From NCBI RefSeq assembly GCF_039621855.1, contig NZ_CP155071.1, positions 930,001 to 994,000 on the forward strand: a DNA stretch of 64,000 nt, written 5' to 3'. Under the pieces are notes generated by a model. That model ran no database searches. It was not told the DNA's origin and saw only the letters and a program-made list of their open reading frames with translations. This DNA comes from Erwinia sp. HDF1-3R. GTDB taxonomy: Bacteria; Pseudomonadota; Gammaproteobacteria; Enterobacterales; Enterobacteriaceae. The position numbers and the translations under genes were made by a program. Of this stretch, positions 20,715 through 31,589 are shown one piece after another (the first letter of the stretch is position 1; the number at the start of each line of letters is the position of its first letter).

Positions 20715-22154
20715 TTAAGGTAATAACTGCATTGGGATGGTAGCGGTTGCCGCCGAGTCGGGCAGGTCGCGAATATCGGCAAAGTGACCCGCTACCGCTG
20801 CCGCTGCCGCCATGGCCGGACTCAGGAGGTGCGTCCGCCCCCCGCGGCCCTGACGCCCTTCGAAGTTACGATTACTGGTAGAGGCGCAGCGTTCGCCGGG
20901 GCTGAGGCGGTCGTTATTCATCGCCAGACACATCGAACAGCCGGGCAGGCGCCACTCGAAACCGGCAGCCAGAAAAATTTTATCCAGTCCCTCGGCCTCG
21001 GCCCGTTCCTTCACCGGTCCGGATCCGGGGACGACATAGCCCTGTACGCCCGGCGCAATTTTATGACCTTTCACCACCGCGGCCGCCGCGCGCAGATCCT
21101 CAATACGAGAATTGGTGCAGGAACCGATAAAAACCTTATCAATACGCACGTCGCTCAGGCGGATGCCGGGCTTGAGGTCCATATAGGCCAGCGCTTTTTC
21201 CGCCGATGCGCGCTCGATGGGATCGCTAAACGTCGCCGGATCCGGGATGCATTCATTTACGGCAATCACCTGGCCCGGATTGGTTCCCCATGTTACCTGG
21301 GGGGCGATATCCGCCGCGTTGATCGTGACCACCTTGTCGAACGCCACGCCCGGGTCGCTTTTCAGCGTGCGCCAGTAGCTGATGGCCGCGTCCCACTGCT
21401 GTTCATCCGGCGCAAACTGGCGCCCTTTGACGTAGCGAAAGGTGGTTTCATCCGGTGCGACCAGGCCTGCTTTAGCACCCAGCTCAATAGCCATATTACA
21501 CAGCGTCATACGGCCTTCCATGCTGAGCCGCTCAACCGCCTCACCGCAGAACTCCACCACGTGTCCGTTACCGCCGCCGCTGCCGGTTTTGCCAATAATG
21601 GCCAGCGCAATATCCTTCGCGGTAATGCCCGGCGGTGTCTCACCGATCACTTCAATTTTCATTGTCCTGGCGCGCGCCTGCTTCAGCGTTTGCGTCGCCA
21701 GTACATGCTCGACTTCCGAGGTGCCAATACCAAATGCCAGCGCGCCAAAGGCCCCGTGCGTCGAAGTGTGCGAGTCGCCGCAGACAATGGTCATACCCGG
21801 CAGAGACATGCCCTGTTCAGGCCCGATAACGTGAACGATGCCCTGGAAGGGGTGATTCAGGTCGTACAGCCGGACGCCAAATTCATTACAGTTTTTGACC
21901 AGCATCGACATCTGAATACGGGCCATTTCGCCGCTGGCATTAATGTCCCGCGTCTGGGTGGAGACATTATGATCCATTGTCGCAAACGTTTTTGTTGGCT
22001 GGCGGACGGGCCGGCCATGGGCGCGCAGCCCATCAAAGGCCTGCGCGGACGTCACCTCATGCACAAGATGGCGATCAATATAGAGCAGCGGCGTTTCATC
22101 AGGCGCGTCGTACACAACGTGCGCATCAAACAGCTTTTCATAGAGTGTTTTCAT
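20715..22154 (-). CDS. leuC: 3-isopropylmalate dehydratase large subunit LeuC
   Basis: LeuC is the aconitase-type large subunit holding the [4Fe-4S] cluster. The cluster cysteines are visible in GSCTNSR and in the CSMC pair of [13 protein letters not shown]; substrate-site blocks include [20 protein letters not shown]. The core aligns end to end with the 466-residue E. coli protein. A tail of about 15 residues (after [22 protein letters not shown]) extends beyond it, giving 479 residues. The start is 3 bases from the leuB stop, so coupling is tight. High certainty. Confidence 0.97.
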   Translation of the reverse strand: MKTLYEKLFDAHVVYDAPDETPLLYIDRHLVHEVTSAQAFDGLRAHGRPVRQPTKTFATMDHNVSTQTRDINASGEMARIQMSMLVKNCNEFGVRLYDLNHPFQGIVHVIGPEQGMSLPGMTIVCGDSHTSTHGAFGALAFGIGTSEVEHVLATQTLKQARARTMKIEVIGETPPGITAKDIALAIIGKTGSGGGNGHVVEFCGEAVERLSMEGRMTLCNMAIELGAKAGLVAPDETTFRYVKGRQFAPDEQQWDAAISYWRTLKSDPGVAFDKVVTINAADIAPQVTWGTNPGQVIAVNECIPDPATFSDPIERASAEKALAYMDLKPGIRLSDVRIDKVFIGSCTNSRIEDLRAAAAVVKGHKIAPGVQGYVVPGSGPVKERAEAEGLDKIFLAAGFEWRLPGCSMCLAMNNDRLSPGERCASTSNRNFEGRQGRGGRTHLLSPAMAAAAAVAGHFADIRDLPDSAATATIPMQLLP

Positions 22155-22156
22155 CG

Positions 22157-24813
<2,657 letters not shown>

Positions 24814-24857
24814 CGGATAATTCCTTGTCGAATTTGTTTTGCCGTTACTGCGGGCAT

Positions 24858-24889
24858 AAAAAAACCCGCGCTGCGGCGCGGGTTTTTTA
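24858..24889 (-). terminator. leu operon attenuator terminator
   Basis: On the minus strand CCCGCG...CGCGGG forms a GC-rich hairpin (24865-24882) flanked upstream by As and followed by a T-run (the A-run 24858-24864 on the plus strand). It lies between leuL and leuA, in the position of the leucine attenuator. Stalling on the leuL leucine codons would prevent it from forming. Confidence 0.92.
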
Positions 24890-24904
24890 AGTCTGAAGTG
24901 TGAA

Positions 24905-24988
24905 TCAGTGATTGATTCCGCCCACCAGGCTACCGCGCAATAAGGATGCGTTTAGTAGTAGACCGAGTAGGCGGGTTGAATAAATCAT
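24905..24988 (-). CDS. leuL: leu operon leader peptide LeuL
   Basis: A 27-codon frame reads [20 protein letters not shown] and ends LVGGINH. Eight codons are leucine; four are CTA, a rare codon in enterics, including three in a row, which would stall ribosomes when charged Leu-tRNA is scarce. The GLLLNAS block matches E. coli LeuL. An attenuator terminator follows about 16 bases after the stop, then leuA. This gene is too short for standard gene finders but the context makes it secure. Confidence 0.93.
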   Translation of the reverse strand: MIYSTRLLGLLLNASLLRGSLVGGINH

Positions 24989-25023
24989 TGAATCAGACCT
25001 CAATAAATTGTGCTGTTGCTTTA

Positions 25024-25053
25024 TTGATACTTGATCGGCGGGGGAGATGTCAA
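25024..25053 (-). promoter_or_regulatory. leuLABCD promoter
   Basis: On the minus strand a perfect TTGACA (25053-25048) is followed after 18 bases by TATCAA (25029-25024), about 35 bases before the leuL ATG. The strong -35 and weak -10 resemble the known leu promoter of enterics. Confidence 0.7.
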
Positions 25054-25158
25054 CCCGGGATCTGAAATAACAGCGTAAAGGCTGGGGGGAAATATTCTGT
25101 CTGCGAGGATATTCGCAGAATAAATGGCAAACTGGTGAAACGCGGTATCTGCGGTGTT

Positions 25159-25328
25159 GGTGGGCAATCCTGGTGGTTGTCGGTTGGTTGTTAGGGCTGC
25201 CATAGCTGCGGTGTCGGTGGATAATTCCAGCGGTGACGGTGGGTTATGCTGGCTGCAATTTCTGCTGTGCCGGTGGATAATCCCAGCGTTTGCCGGTTAG
25301 TTGTTAGGGCTGCCATAGCTGCCGTGTC
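25159..25328. repeat. 57-bp tandem repeat, three units, 5' of element A
   Basis: Units start at 25159, 25216 and 25272 (spacing 57, 56, 57 to the next start at 25329). Each begins with GGTGGRYAATYC, the 5' arm of the adjacent element. It continues with a spacer containing GGTTGGTTGTTAGGGCTGCC or a relative and ends near TGCNGTGYC. The second unit is the most diverged. The fourth start, at 25329, is the first base of element A itself, so the array is a run of arm-plus-spacer copies leading into A. Confidence 0.9.
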
Positions 25329-25533
25329 GGTGGACAATCCCTGCGGTTGCCGGGCGTCCTCGCGCCAGGCTCTGCCTGGTGCCTTTGGCTCCGACTCCGG
25401 GCCGGACGGCCCGGTCGCGAGCGGGCATCCCTGCCCGCCGCTCCCTGAGTGCAGCATCCCTGCTGCCCTCGCCTGGCCCTCCGTCTGCGCCGCAGCGCTG
25501 CGGAATGCCCGTCAACCGCAGGGATTGTCCCCC
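25329..25533 (+). repeat. Structured repeat element A (205 bp, inverted-arm family)
   Basis: The ends are complementary over about 27 bases with two mismatches: GGTGGACAATCCCTGCGG at the left, its complement at 25516-25533. Inside are four further hairpins. They are CCAGGC-TCT-GCCTGG (25365-25379), CCGGGCC-GGAC-GGCCCGG (25397-25414), GCGGGC-ATCCCT-GCCCGC (25421-25438) and GCAGC-ATCCCT-GCTGC (25451-25466). A perfect palindrome CCGCAGCGCTGCGG lies at 25490-25503. The frames open through it are a by-product of high GC. Copy B is about 85-90 percent identical and the same length. Confidence 0.88.
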
Positions 25534-25714
25534 TCTCGGGCTTCTGAGTTGCTTTCAGTGAACCCGTTTATCTGGCCGCAGCTATCTGATCGACTTCCAG
25601 TTAAACGCTGTTCGTGCGCAGGCTTTTGAGCCGCTTTAAGTTAACAACGTCGATTTTTGGTGCCACCCATTAGCGCCCTGCTATGTGGCTGGCGAGCCGC
25701 AATATCCGTTATTT
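25534..25714. other. Spacer between repeat elements A and B
   Basis: This 181-base stretch has no plausible gene. Its first 25 bases (CTCTCGGGCTTCTGAGTTGC and on) are shared with the 25 bases after element B, so the duplicated unit extends past the right arm. The remainder is unique sequence of ordinary composition with no recognised feature. Confidence 0.7.
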
Positions 25715-25771
25715 CGCGGACAATCCCAGCGTTTGCCGGTTAGTTGTTTGGGCTGCCATAGCTGCGGTGCC
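25715..25771. repeat. Single 57-bp arm-plus-spacer unit 5' of element B
   Basis: One unit of the 57-bp repeat (CGCGGACAATCCCAGCG, then GGTTAGTTGTTTGGGCTGCC) directly precedes element B, exactly 57 bases before B's first base. It mirrors the three-unit run before element A. Confidence 0.88.
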
Positions 25772-25976
25772 GGTGGATAATCCCAGCGTTTGCCGGGCGT
25801 CGCAGCTACAGGCTCTGCCTGGTGCCTTTGGCTCCGACGCCAGGCCGGACGGCCCGGTCGCGAGCGGGCATCCCTGCCCGCCACTCCCTGAGTGCCGCGT
25901 CCCTGCTGCCCTCGCCTGGCCTTCCGTCTGCGCCGCAGCGCTGCGGAATGCCCGTTAACCGCTGGGATTATCCACC
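25772..25976 (+). repeat. Structured repeat element B (205 bp, inverted-arm family)
   Basis: It has the same length and layout as element A. The left arm GGTGGATAATCCCAGCG pairs with CGCTGGGATTATCCACC at 25960-25976. Relative to A, two positions in the arm have changed on both sides so that pairing is kept (C/G to T/A and T/A to A/T). The GCGGGC-ATCCCT-GCCCGC hairpin is intact at 25864-25881. The second ATCCCT-type hairpin is degraded (loop GTCCCT, one stem mismatch), and the GGCC hairpin also has a mismatch. About 25 bases after the element are shared with the flank of A. Confidence 0.88.
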
Positions 25977-26027
25977 TCTCTGGCTTTTAAGTTGCTTTTA
26001 CCGCAGCCTGCACAATGCAATAAGCAG

Positions 26028-26225
26028 GCGGGTGGGGCCCGGTGACAGGCATTCCGCAGCGCTGAGCGTAGAGAGGAAGACCCGGATGGGCCAGCAGGGA
26101 TGCTGGCCCAAGGGCATGCCGGGACAGGGATGTCCCGTCATGCCCGGTCCGAAAGGTCGACGAGCGGAGCGAAGGAACCGCGCCACGCGCGGCGCGAGGA
26201 CCGCCAGGCACCGGGCCCCACCCGC
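26028..26225 (-). repeat. Structured repeat element C (198 bp, inverted orientation)
   Basis: Perfect 17-base inverted ends GCGGGTGGGGCCCGGTG (26028-26044) and its complement (26209-26225) bound the element. Read on the minus strand it follows the order of A and B. A TCCTCGCGCC block comes first. A hairpin CGGGAC-ATCCCT-GTCCCG (26137-26120) is next, enclosed by GGGCATG/CATGCCC. Then come GGGCCAGC-ATCCCT-GCTGGCCC (26109-26088) and CAGCGCTGCGGAATGCC. The arms share no obvious sequence with those of A and B, yet are self-complementary. Confidence 0.87.
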
Positions 26226-26631
26226 AGGCGACTCCCCAGGCCTGTGCCGCACCGGGCCCCACCCGCAGGCGACTCCCCAGGCCTGTGCCGCACCGGGCCC
26301 CACCCGCAGGCGACTCCCCAGGCCTGTGCCGCACCGGGCCCCACCCGCAGGCGACTCCCCAGGCCTGTGCCGCACCGGGCCCCACCCGCAGGCGACTCCC
26401 CAGGCCTGTGCCGCACCGGGCCCCACCCGCAGGCGACTCCCCAGGCCTGTGCCGCACCGGGCCCCACCCGCAGGCGACTCCCCATACCTGTGCCGCACCG
26501 GGCCCCACCCGTAGGCGACACCTCCAGCTTTTGCAGCACCGGGCCCCACTCGTTGGCGACCACACGGGCCTGTGCCGCACCGGCCCCCACCCGCAGACGA
26601 CGCCCCCGGCCTTTGCCGCACCGGGCCCCAC
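26209..26631. repeat. 41-bp tandem repeat, ten units, at the end of element C
   Basis: Counting by the CCCGCAGGCG mark, units start at 26221, 26262, 26303, 26344, 26385, 26426, 26467, 26508, 26549 and 26590. The first six are identical, the seventh has two changes, and the last three are increasingly diverged, with the tenth partly re-converging. Each unit holds the 17-base arm of element C plus a 24-base spacer. Because 41 is not a multiple of 3, long open frames on both strands simply cycle the same sequence through all frames. They are not evidence of protein coding. There are no spacers of differing sequence, so it is not CRISPR. Confidence 0.95.
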
Positions 26632-27157
26632 ATTTTACAAAGAGCGATAAACCAGTAGTAAAGGAATAACTTATGGTTAAGGCGCAGTGAAAATAACTAC
26701 CTTTCAGGTGGAATATTTTGTAGAGATAAAATTAAAAAGCAGATAAAACTATAAAGAACGGAGGGTTTGAACAAGACGGCTTTTATTTTGCAACGATTGC
26801 AGATAACAACAAAACGATCGCTCTGAAATTAAAGTCATCGGCAGCGTAAACCACTTTCTTTTAACCCTGACTCCGGTTTAATTAACGTTAGCAACCGCCT
26901 GAAAGCAGTGGGCCAGGGGGAAGATATCCCCTCCGTAATTGGCGTGCTATTTGCCTGCTTACTTTTCTACGGTTATGGTACTTCAACCAATTAAAAGCAA
27001 AATAATAAGGGCTTCGCCCTGTACCCTGGATTTTGGAAATGCATTCCAATGTCTGAGCATAAACACAGGTATTGAGCTTATCCGGCAGGAATGTGAAGTA
27101 TTACCGCTCACGCATACAGCCTGCCGAAAGCTCAGTACCTTAAGCCTGGAGGCAAAA
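26632..27157. other. AT-rich leader region upstream of ilvI
   Basis: This 526-base stretch turns sharply AT-rich after the GC-rich array. No gene is seen in it. The ilvI reading frame happens to stay open back to 26939, but that part has no family resemblance. In E. coli the ilvIH promoter lies in a long AT-rich leader with several Lrp sites; this region is the right place for them, but I cannot delimit sites by eye. No trace of leuO is recognised. Confidence 0.6.
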
Positions 27158-28882
27158 ATGGAGATGTTGTCAGGAGCCGAGATGGTCGTTCGATCGCTGA
27201 TCGACCAGGGCGTTAAACATGTTTTCGGCTATCCCGGCGGCGCGGTGCTGGATATCTATGATGCGCTGCAAACCGTGGGTGGCATTGACCATATCCTGGT
27301 TCGCCACGAACAGGGCGCGGTGCATATGGCCGACGGCTACGCCCGCTCGACCGGCGAAGTTGGCGTGGTGCTGGTTACCTCCGGCCCCGGCGCAACGAAT
27401 GCGATAACCGGTATCGCCACCGCCTATATGGACTCGATCCCGATGGTGGTGCTCTCGGGCCAGGTACCTTCTTCCCTGATCGGCTATGACGCCTTCCAGG
27501 AGTGCGACATGGTCGGTATCTCCCGCCCGGTGGTCAAACACAGCTTTATGGTTAAGCGCGCCGAAGATATTCCCACGGTGATGAAAAAAGCCTTCTGGCT
27601 GGCAGCCAGCGGACGCCCGGGCCCGGTGGTCGTCGACCTGCCAAAAGATATGATGAGTCCGGCCAATAAGCTGCCCTATGCCTGGCCTGACGCCGTTAGC
27701 ATGCGATCCTACAGTCCGACTACGCAGGGCCATAAGGGGCAGATCAAACGCGCCCTGCAAACGCTGCTGGCCGCTAAGCAACCGGTCATTTATGCCGGTG
27801 GTGGCGTAATCAACGCTGAATGTCATGATGAACTCAGGCAAATAGCGGAAACGCTCAACCTGCCGGTTACCGCGTCGCTGATGGGCCTGGGGGCGTTCCC
27901 CGGCACCCATCGCCAGAGCCTGGGCATGCTGGGCATGCACGGTACCTATGAAGCGAACATGACAATGCACAACGCTGACGTTATTTTCGCCGTCGGCGTG
28001 CGCTTTGACGATCGCACCACCAATAACCTGGCTAAATATTGCCCGAATGCCACCGTGCTGCATATTGATATCGATCCGACGTCAATTTCCAAGACCGTGG
28101 CGGCAGATGTGCCGATCGTCGGCGATGCGAAGCAGGTTCTGGCGCAGATCATCGAGCTGTTAAACGCGGGTGACAACAGCCAAAACTTCGACAGCCTGCG
28201 CGACTGGTGGCAGAAAATTGACCAGTGGCGTGCCCGCCAGTGTCTTGAGTTTGATCGCAGCAGCCCGGCCATCAAGCCGCAGGCGGTTATCGAAACCATC
28301 TGGAAGCTGACGCGAGGCGAGGCCTATGTCACCTCTGATGTGGGTCAGCACCAGATGTTTGCCGCGCTCTACTATCCGTTCGACAAACCCCGCCGCTGGA
28401 TCAACTCCGGTGGTCTGGGCACGATGGGCTTTGGCCTGCCTGCCGCGCTGGGCGTCAAGCTGGCGCTGCCGCAGGAAACGGTTATCTGCGTCACCGGCGA
28501 TGGCAGTATCCAGATGAATATCCAGGAATTATCCACCGCGCTACAGTACGATCTGCCGGTGCTGGTGCTCAGCCTGAACAACCGCTTCCTGGGAATGGTT
28601 AAACAGTGGCAGGACATGGTCTATTCCGGTCGCCACTCACAGTCCTATATGCAATCGCTGCCCGACTTTGTGCGCCTGGCTGAGGCTTATGGCCACGTTG
28701 GCATTGGCATTGAGCATCCTGAGGAGCTGGAGTCAAAACTGACCGAGGCGCTGGAGCAGGTCGGGAAAGGTCGCCTGGTCTTTGTGGACGTCAAAATAGA
28801 TGATACCGAACACGTTTACCCGATGCATATTCGCGGCGGTGGGATGGATGAAATGTGGCTGAGCAAAACGGAGAGGACATAA
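27158..28882 (+). CDS. ilvI: Acetolactate synthase III large subunit IlvI
   Basis: IlvI is the catalytic, thiamine pyrophosphate-dependent subunit that makes acetolactate or acetohydroxybutyrate for valine, leucine and isoleucine. The ATG at 27158 follows TGGAGG and gives [18 protein letters not shown] and 574 residues, the E. coli start and length. The ThDP glutamate lies in [15 protein letters not shown], and the ThDP-binding [12 protein letters not shown] is in the C-terminal domain. ilvH follows after two bases. Expression is probably Lrp-controlled by analogy. Confidence 0.98.
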   Translation: MEMLSGAEMVVRSLIDQGVKHVFGYPGGAVLDIYDALQTVGGIDHILVRHEQGAVHMADGYARSTGEVGVVLVTSGPGATNAITGIATAYMDSIPMVVLSGQVPSSLIGYDAFQECDMVGISRPVVKHSFMVKRAEDIPTVMKKAFWLAASGRPGPVVVDLPKDMMSPANKLPYAWPDAVSMRSYSPTTQGHKGQIKRALQTLLAAKQPVIYAGGGVINAECHDELRQIAETLNLPVTASLMGLGAFPGTHRQSLGMLGMHGTYEANMTMHNADVIFAVGVRFDDRTTNNLAKYCPNATVLHIDIDPTSISKTVAADVPIVGDAKQVLAQIIELLNAGDNSQNFDSLRDWWQKIDQWRARQCLEFDRSSPAIKPQAVIETIWKLTRGEAYVTSDVGQHQMFAALYYPFDKPRRWINSGGLGTMGFGLPAALGVKLALPQETVICVTGDGSIQMNIQELSTALQYDLPVLVLSLNNRFLGMVKQWQDMVYSGRHSQSYMQSLPDFVRLAEAYGHVGIGIEHPEELESKLTEALEQVGKGRLVFVDVKIDDTEHVYPMHIRGGGMDEMWLSKTERT

Positions 28883-28884
28883 TT

Positions 28885-29376
28885 ATGCGTCGTGTGTTAT
28901 CGGTACTGCTGGAAAACGAGTCCGGCGCATTATCCCGCGTGGTAGGGCTTTTTTCTCAGCGCGGTTATAACATCGAAAGTCTGACGGTCGCCCCGACGGA
29001 CGATCCCACGCTGTCGCGCATGACCATTCAAACGGTCGGCGATGAAAAGGTTCTGGAGCAGATTGAAAAGCAGCTGCACAAGCTGGTGGATGTACTGCGG
29101 GTCAGCGAACTGGGGCAGGGCGCCTTCGTTGAGCGCGAAATCATGCTGGTGAAACTTCAGGCCACCGGCTACGGGCGTGAAGAGGTGAGACGCAGCGCGG
29201 AAATCTTTCGTGGGCAGATCGTTGACGTGACGCCCTCGCTTTATACGGTTCAGCTGGCGGGTACCAGCGAGAAGCTGGATGCCTTTCTCAGCGCGGTACG
29301 CGACGTAGCGGAAATTGTTGAAGTGGTGCGTTCCGGCGTCGTTGGCGTGGCGCGCGGCGAGCGGATTATGCGTTAA
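28885..29376 (+). CDS. ilvH: Acetolactate synthase III regulatory subunit IlvH
   Basis: IlvH binds IlvI, raises its activity and confers valine feedback inhibition. The ATG at 28885 ([20 protein letters not shown]) lies two bases past the ilvI stop and gives 163 residues, exactly the E. coli length. Frames starting at 28855 inside ilvI are not needed. An N-terminal ACT domain (about residues 1-78) and a C-terminal ALS small-subunit domain are evident. An intrinsic terminator follows. Confidence 0.97.
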   Translation: MRRVLSVLLENESGALSRVVGLFSQRGYNIESLTVAPTDDPTLSRMTIQTVGDEKVLEQIEKQLHKLVDVLRVSELGQGAFVEREIMLVKLQATGYGREEVRRSAEIFRGQIVDVTPSLYTVQLAGTSEKLDAFLSAVRDVAEIVEVVRSGVVGVARGERIMR

Positions 29377-29406
29377 TTTTTCTGCGAGCAGAGTGAAAAT
29401 CGAGCT

Positions 29407-29432
29407 AACCCGGCGTAACGCCGGGTTTTTTA
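29407..29432 (+). terminator. Terminator after ilvIH
   Basis: AACCCGGCG and CGCCGGGTT form a strong stem with a very short loop, followed by a run of Ts. It lies about 30 bases past the ilvH stop. Confidence 0.9.
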
Positions 29433-29483
29433 TTTTGTCTGAAAGCGATTGCCTGAGGCTAAAAGCGGTTGCTCGCTGAACTA

Positions 29484-29513
29484 TTCTGCTGTTAGATGTA
29501 ACAAAGTTATAAT
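29484..29513 (+). promoter_or_regulatory. Candidate cra promoter
   Basis: A perfect TATAAT at 29508-29513 lies 59 bases before the cra start codon. The best -35 (TTCTGC, 18 bases upstream) is weak. Prediction only. Confidence 0.45.
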
Positions 29514-29572
29514 CCATAGCTGCGTTGTGGCTATTATCTGCGCCCTGACGGTGCCTGAAGTGTGGAGTTATT

Positions 29573-30583
29573 GTGAAACTGGATGAAATTGCGCGCCTGG
29601 CTGGTGTTTCCCGGACGACGGCCAGCTACGTTATTAACGGTAAAGCGAAGCAGTATCGTGTCAGTGATAAAACCGTTGAGAAGGTTATGGCGGTGGTACG
29701 AGAGCATAATTACCACCCGAATGCCGTTGCGGCAGGCCTGCGCGCCGGAAGGACGCGCTCCATTGGGCTGGTGATCCCCGATCTGGAAAACACCAGCTAC
29801 ACCCGCATCGCGAACTATCTTGAACGCCAGGCGCGTCAGCGCGGCTATCAGCTGCTGATTGCCTGTTCTGAGGATCAGCCGGATAACGAAATGCGCTGCG
29901 TTGAACATCTGCTTCAACGGCAGGTCGATGCCATTATCGTTTCCACCTCGTTACCGCCCGAGCACCCCTTCTATCAGCGCTGGAAAAACGATCCGCTGCC
30001 GATTATTGCGCTGGATCGCGCGCTGGATCGTGAGCATTTCACCAGCGTGGTAGGGGCCGATCAGGATGATGCGGAAATGCTGGCGGCTGAACTGCGCAAG
30101 CAGCCGGTAGAGAAGGTGCTTTATCTGGGCGCACTGCCAGAGCTGTCGGTCAGTTTTCTGCGTGAACTGGGCTTTCGTGATGCCTGGGAAGGAGACGCGC
30201 GTCAGCCAGACTTTATCTACGCCAACAGTTTTGAACGCAGCGCGGCGGCCGCCCTGTTTGAAAACTGGCTGGAAACGCACCCGATGCCGGATGCGCTGTT
30301 CACGACCTCGTTTGGGCTGTTACAGGGTGTGATGGATGTCACCCTCAAGCGTGAAGGTCGCCTGCCGACGGATTTAGTGATCGCCACCTTTGGCGACCAC
30401 GAGCTGCTGGACTTCCTTGAGTGTCCGGTACTGGCTGTCGCTCAGCGGCACCGGGACGTGGCGGAGCGCGTACTGGAGCTGGTGCTGGCAAGCCTGGATG
30501 AACCCCGTAAACCGAAGCCGGGATTAACCCGTATTCGTCGAAATCTTTATCGCCGCGGGCGTTTGAGCCGTAACCTGGTTTAG
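29573..30583 (+). CDS. cra: Catabolite repressor/activator Cra (FruR)
   Basis: Cra is a LacI-family regulator that represses glycolytic and activates gluconeogenic genes, released from DNA by fructose phosphates. The start is a GTG at 29573 (reading [20 protein letters not shown]), as in E. coli, preceded by TGGAG. Residues 1-58 hold the LacI-type helix-turn-helix and hinge ([19 protein letters not shown]). The rest is the periplasmic-binding-protein-like effector domain. Length is 336 residues, and the first 130 are almost identical to E. coli. A terminator follows within 10 bases. Confidence 0.98.
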   Translation: MKLDEIARLAGVSRTTASYVINGKAKQYRVSDKTVEKVMAVVREHNYHPNAVAAGLRAGRTRSIGLVIPDLENTSYTRIANYLERQARQRGYQLLIACSEDQPDNEMRCVEHLLQRQVDAIIVSTSLPPEHPFYQRWKNDPLPIIALDRALDREHFTSVVGADQDDAEMLAAELRKQPVEKVLYLGALPELSVSFLRELGFRDAWEGDARQPDFIYANSFERSAAAALFENWLETHPMPDALFTTSFGLLQGVMDVTLKREGRLPTDLVIATFGDHELLDFLECPVLAVAQRHRDVAERVLELVLASLDEPRKPKPGLTRIRRNLYRRGRLSRNLV

Positions 30584-30592
30584 TATTTGCGT

Positions 30593-30620
30593 AAAAGGGC
30601 AGCGTCGCTGCCCTTTTTTA
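30593..30620 (+). terminator. Terminator after cra
   Basis: AAAGGGCAGC and GCTGCCCTTT pair around a 3-base loop and are followed by more Ts, 10 bases past the cra stop codon. Confidence 0.92.
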
Positions 30621-31037
30621 ATCCCACAGCGAACCCGTTCAGATTTAACCAGGTTTTCGCACTCAATACGTAAATAAAATGCGGGTATTCGCCTTTTGGT
30701 AGCCTGATGTAAATAAAGGTAAAGAAGAGGCGCTGGCGCTTTTCTCCTAACATGAGATTTTTCACTGGCGATAAATTACGCTTACCTCCCGTCAGGCACG
30801 CTGGGGCTGGGAGGACAAATTTTAAGAAATACCTTAAAATGCCGCCTGTGTCGCAAACTGATGGATCCCTTAAGTGGACCTTTCAACAGACATATTTTTG
30901 AGCAAATTAAAATGCGGCAGGAAATTTATGACAGTATTCATTGGTTTATTTTTGAATGGTGTAAATATCCGCGATGTTTTAACTCTTACCGCGTTTTTTC
31001 CCTCTAATAAATAATCTCAATCGGCGTCTGCTGCGGC
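30621..31037. other. Gene-free stretch between cra and the mraZ promoter
   Basis: No gene is seen. The stretch is AT-rich with several short stop-broken frames. The only striking structure is a perfect 8-bp inverted repeat with a 6-base spacer, ATTTTAAG...CTTAAAAT at 30819-30840, of the size expected for a dimeric regulator site. The distal end runs into the mraZ promoter. Confidence 0.6.
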
Positions 31038-31067
31038 TTGACAATGTTTTCCTCCGCTCCGTAAACT
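31038..31067 (+). promoter_or_regulatory. Promoter of the mra/dcw division cluster
   Basis: A perfect TTGACA at 31038-31043 and TAAACT at 31062-31067 are 18 bases apart. This corresponds in position to Pmra, the main promoter driving early genes of the division and cell wall cluster. Confidence 0.7.
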
Positions 31068-31074
31068 CCTTTGG

Positions 31075-31119
31075 TGGGAATTTGTGGTGTAAAGTGGTGA
31101 TGAGGGGTAACTGGGGGGT
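31075..31119 (+). promoter_or_regulatory. MraZ-binding direct repeats
   Basis: TGGGA (31075), TGGTG (31085), TGGTG (31095), GGGTA (31105) and GGGGT (31115) recur with exact 10-base spacing between the promoter and mraZ. MraZ is known to bind TGGGN-type repeats separated by five bases in this position and to repress its own operon, so this is the probable autoregulatory site. The later repeats are weaker matches. Confidence 0.7.
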
Positions 31120-31128
31120 GAGGCTGGC

Positions 31129-31587
31129 ATGTTCCGTGGAGCAACGTTAGTCAATCTCGACAGCAAGGGACGGCTTGCCGTGCCGACGCGCTATCGCGAA
31201 ACGCTGATCGGGGAATCACAGGGGCAAATGGTTTGTACCATTGACCTTCACCAGCCATGCCTGCTGCTTTATACCCTGCCCGAATGGGAAATTATTGAAC
31301 GTAAGCTGGCCCGCTTATCGAGTATGAACCCCGCAGAGCGTCGCGTTCAGCGTCTGCTCCTGGGGCATGCCAGCGAATGCCAGATGGATAATGCAGGGCG
31401 ACTGCTGGTGGCAACGACGCTTCGCCAGCATGCGAACCTGACCAAAGAAGTGATGCTGGTTGGACAGTTCAATAAATTTGAACTGTGGGATGAACAGACC
31501 TGGTATCAACAAGTCAGGGAGGATATTGACGCAGAGCAGTCGACTCAGGAACCGCTTTCTGAGCGCCTGCAGGATTTGTCGCTATAG
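31129..31587 (+). CDS. mraZ: Transcriptional regulator MraZ
   Basis: MraZ is a ring-forming DNA-binding protein that represses the division cluster by binding the repeats in its own leader. The 152-residue protein has two tandem SpoVT/AbrB-like (MraZ) domains. Each carries the DxxGR block: [15 protein letters not shown] in the first and [14 protein letters not shown] in the second. The start follows GTGAGG. It is the first gene of the cluster and ends two bases before rsmH. Confidence 0.97.
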   Translation: MFRGATLVNLDSKGRLAVPTRYRETLIGESQGQMVCTIDLHQPCLLLYTLPEWEIIERKLARLSSMNPAERRVQRLLLGHASECQMDNAGRLLVATTLRQHANLTKEVMLVGQFNKFELWDEQTWYQQVREDIDAEQSTQEPLSERLQDLSL

Positions 31588-31589
31588 CT

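Noticed and set aside
25246-25958. Paralogous-looking frames sharing LPGAFGSD and SGHPCPPLPEC in elements A and B
   Set aside because: The similarity comes from the DNA repeat. The conserved signal is base-paired stems, not codons.
26209-26631. CRISPR array
   Set aside because: Units are contiguous 41-bp copies with no variable spacers, and no cas genes are present.
26028-26669. Long Pro/Arg/Gly-rich open frames on both strands across the 41-bp array and element C
   Set aside because: A GC-rich repeat with a period not divisible by 3 keeps all frames open. There is no ribosome site and no family resemblance.
26939-27157. A 73-residue N-terminal extension of IlvI
   Set aside because: The frame is open by chance. 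The family start and a good ribosome site are at 27158.
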